44,279 nt of DNA, from positions 1 through 44,279 of the forward strand of contig JAOPWM010000104.1 of assembly GCA_025965695.1 (NCBI GenBank), read 5' to 3'. This DNA is from Blastococcus sp. Lineage in GTDB: Bacteria > Actinomycetota > Actinomycetes > Mycobacteriales > Geodermatophilaceae. Shown piece by piece: positions 42,841 to 44,279 of the stretch. Below the pieces are notes generated by a model. The model had not been told where the DNA came from. It made no database searches and saw only the letters and a program-made list of their open reading frames with translations. Every line of letters starts with the position of its first letter. The first letter of the stretch is position 1. The position numbers and the translations under genes were made by a program.

Positions 42841-43267
42841 CAGCCGGGAGCATCGTGCGGATCGCAGGTGGGGACTGACCGTTGCCCCGCCCTGCTGTTC
42901 GACTCCGCACCGGCCCAGTTCTCGCAGCGTTCGCCCCGACCCCTCCACATCCGCCGGGGAGCGTGGCTGGCGGGATCGCGAGGAGAATCACATCGCCGAC
43001 TCCGGCATGGCGGACGCTCGACGCCACGGCGGCCTGACCAGTCGCGACACGCCGTCCCCGGTCGGGTGACATCACGTTTCGCTTCATCAGAAGATGCCAA
43101 TCAGACCTGTGCTGACTGTGCTCATTTGCGGACTTCACGTTTCCGGATGACTCTGGGGTAATCGCTCGAGCGCTCTGCGTGTGCGTATATGACCACCCCC
43201 TGATCGAGGACTCGGTCCTCCTGCACACGGAACGGAGGGGCGCCCCGAGCGGGCGCAGTACCCACCT
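42841..43267. promoter_or_regulatory. Upstream region of the BCCT transporter, with possible coding debris
   Basis: No intact gene is visible. 43075-43200 is clearly more AT-rich than the rest of the window and should hold the BCCT promoter. GTTT (43139-43142) and GGGTAA (43156-43161) resemble stress-sigma (SigB/SigF) elements, but the 13-nt spacing is short. The minus strand near 42985-43050 reads VRHAGVGDVILLAIPPATLP, perhaps a fragment of a dinucleotide-binding protein. A GGAACGGAGGGG lies about 22-33 nt before the start. Confidence 0.4.
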
Positions 43268-44279
43268 GTGACGATGACACCCACAGCACCATCGGGTCGG
43301 CACGATCGCGGATCGGCCGCCGCGGCGGCGCCCGTAGCGGCCGTCTCCGGTCCTGAGCCGCAGACCGACCAGCACCCTGCCATCGCCGATCCGCCGCCCC
43401 CGTTGGCCGACGAGAAGGGCTCGCTCGACCGCGTGGTCTTCACGGTCTCCGCGGCCCTCGCCCTGGCGTTCGTCGCCTGGGGATTCCTGAGCCCCAGCGG
43501 CCTGGGCTCGACGAGCGGCACTGCGCTCACCTGGATCGAGGGCAACCTCGGCTGGCTGTTCGTGACCCTGGCCTCGGCATTCGTCGTCTTCGTCCTGTGG
43601 CTGGCCGGCAGCAAGTACGGCCGCATCCCGCTGGGTCGCGACGACGAGGCGCCGGAGTTCCGCACCATCTCGTGGATCGCCATGATGTTCAGCGCCGGCA
43701 TGGGCATCGGCCTGATGTTCTACGGCGTCGCCGAGCCGCTGGCGCACTACGTCTCCCCGCCGCCCCGTACGGTCGAGGCGCAGACCCCCGAGGCCATCCA
43801 GACGGCGATGGCCACCACGCTGTTCCACTGGACGCTGCACCCGTGGGCGATCTACGCCGTGGTGGGTCTCGCGATCGCCTACGGCACCTTCCGCCGCGGC
43901 CGGAAGCAGCTGATCAGTTCGGCGTTCGAGCCACTGTTCGGCAAGCGCCGCACCGAGGGCCCGGCCGGCAAGGTCATCGACGTCCTCGCCATCTTCGCCA
44001 CGCTCTTCGGCTCGGCGGCCTCGCTGGGTCTCGGCGCGCTGCAGATCGGCAGCGGCCTGGAGATCCTGGGCTGGGCGGGCAGTGTCGGCAACGGCGTCCT
44101 GGTCGCGATCATCGCGGTGCTGACCGCTGCCTTCGTCGCCTCCGCCGTCTCTGGCATCGCCAAGGGCGTCCAGTGGCTGTCCAACATCAACATGGTGCTC
44201 GCCGTCGTCCTTGCCGCCTTAGTGTTCGTTGTCGGCCCTTCCGTGCTGATCCTCAATCTGGTGCCCGGCGCGATCGGCA
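43268..44279 (+). CDS. BCCT-family betaine/choline/carnitine transporter, N-terminal part (cut by window edge)
   Basis: 337 codons are present before the window ends. A disordered, Ala/Pro-rich N-terminus (about 1-55) precedes the first helix (RVVFTVSAALALAFVAWGFL). The family signature WIAMMFSAGMGIGLMFYGVAEPL has the Gly-rich MGIGLMF helix of Na+-coupled betaine carriers rather than the Asp variant of proton-coupled choline carriers. TLFHWTLHPWAIYAVVGLAIAY, SLGLGALQIGSGLEILG and WLSNINMVLAVVLA follow. It imports compatible solutes under osmotic stress. The start is GTG 43268 or ATG 43274. Three-quarters of the helices and the C-terminal sensor are outside the window. Confidence 0.93.
   Translation, partial: MTMTPTAPSGRHDRGSAAAAAPVAAVSGPEPQTDQHPAIADPPPPLADEKGSLDRVVFTVSAALALAFVAWGFLSPSGLGSTSGTALTWIEGNLGWLFVTLASAFVVFVLWLAGSKYGRIPLGRDDEAPEFRTISWIAMMFSAGMGIGLMFYGVAEPLAHYVSPPPRTVEAQTPEAIQTAMATTLFHWTLHPWAIYAVVGLAIAYGTFRRGRKQLISSAFEPLFGKRRTEGPAGKVIDVLAIFATLFGSAASLGLGALQIGSGLEILGWAGSVGNGVLVAIIAVLTAAFVASAVSGIAKGVQWLSNINMVLAVVLAALVFVVGPSVLILNLVPGAIG

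Overview
The window is a chromosomal segment from a very high-GC actinobacterium. Almost all third codon positions are G or C, GTG starts are frequent, and the gene families are typical of soil Actinomycetota: MauE/DsbA, YceI-MarR, DUF2254, two-subunit acyl-CoA dehydrogenase, HAMP-type class III adenylyl cyclase and MmyB-like XRE regulator. Geodermatophilales or Pseudonocardiales would fit, but the genus cannot be fixed from sequence alone. I see no rRNA, tRNA, CRISPR array, IS element or phage gene.

Layout. (1) 1-4953: the start of typA, a MauE/DsbA/membrane-protein group, a divergent yceI/marR pair and a DUF2254 membrane protein. (2) 4939-8590: a three-subunit molybdenum aldehyde/xanthine oxidoreductase resembling E. 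coli PaoABC, with a hairpin over the first start codon. (3) 8661-17173: acyl-CoA metabolism, with an enoyl-CoA hydratase, a translationally coupled pair of acyl-CoA dehydrogenases, a TetR regulator, two acyl-CoA ligases and a patatin. (4) 17316-20404: an APC-superfamily transporter followed by a TrkA-N potassium channel. (5) 20483-29656: two divergent, tightly overlapping operons. The leftward one has a small membrane protein, a GMC oxidoreductase and a cyclooxygenase/alpha-dioxygenase-type haem peroxidase. The rightward one has an SRPBCC protein, a DUF4331-like protein, a TPR protein and a second patatin. (6) 29662-35533: an adenylyl cyclase, an IclR regulator, a BBE-type flavoenzyme, a qorB-like quinone reductase and an HxlR regulator. 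(7) 35833-42385: SseB-like and DinB-like proteins, an MFS exporter, a hydroxynitrile-lyase-like cupin, a zinc alcohol dehydrogenase, an XRE regulator and a CPA1 antiporter. (8) 42386-44279: a decayed SDR gene and the start of a BCCT osmolyte transporter.

The best candidate for an undescribed system is region 5. A patatin lipase could release fatty acids, the COX-like haem enzyme has the catalytic Tyr and both haem His residues of fatty-acid oxygenases, and the GMC flavoenzyme could oxidise the product or supply peroxide. Together they look like a bacterial oxylipin-type or peroxide-coupled lipid-oxidation locus. This is inference from motifs and operon structure.

Two other threads run through the window. 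A family of perfect or near-perfect palindromes with CCGGACTT/AAGTCCGG arms sits at gene ends (4881-4936, 9582-9607, 20413-20468, and a looser relative near 14466-14491). Several intergenic gaps hold remnants of decayed genes: LysM/flavin reductase at 32178-32398, SDR at 42476-42840, and a frameshifted fragment near 2040-2190.
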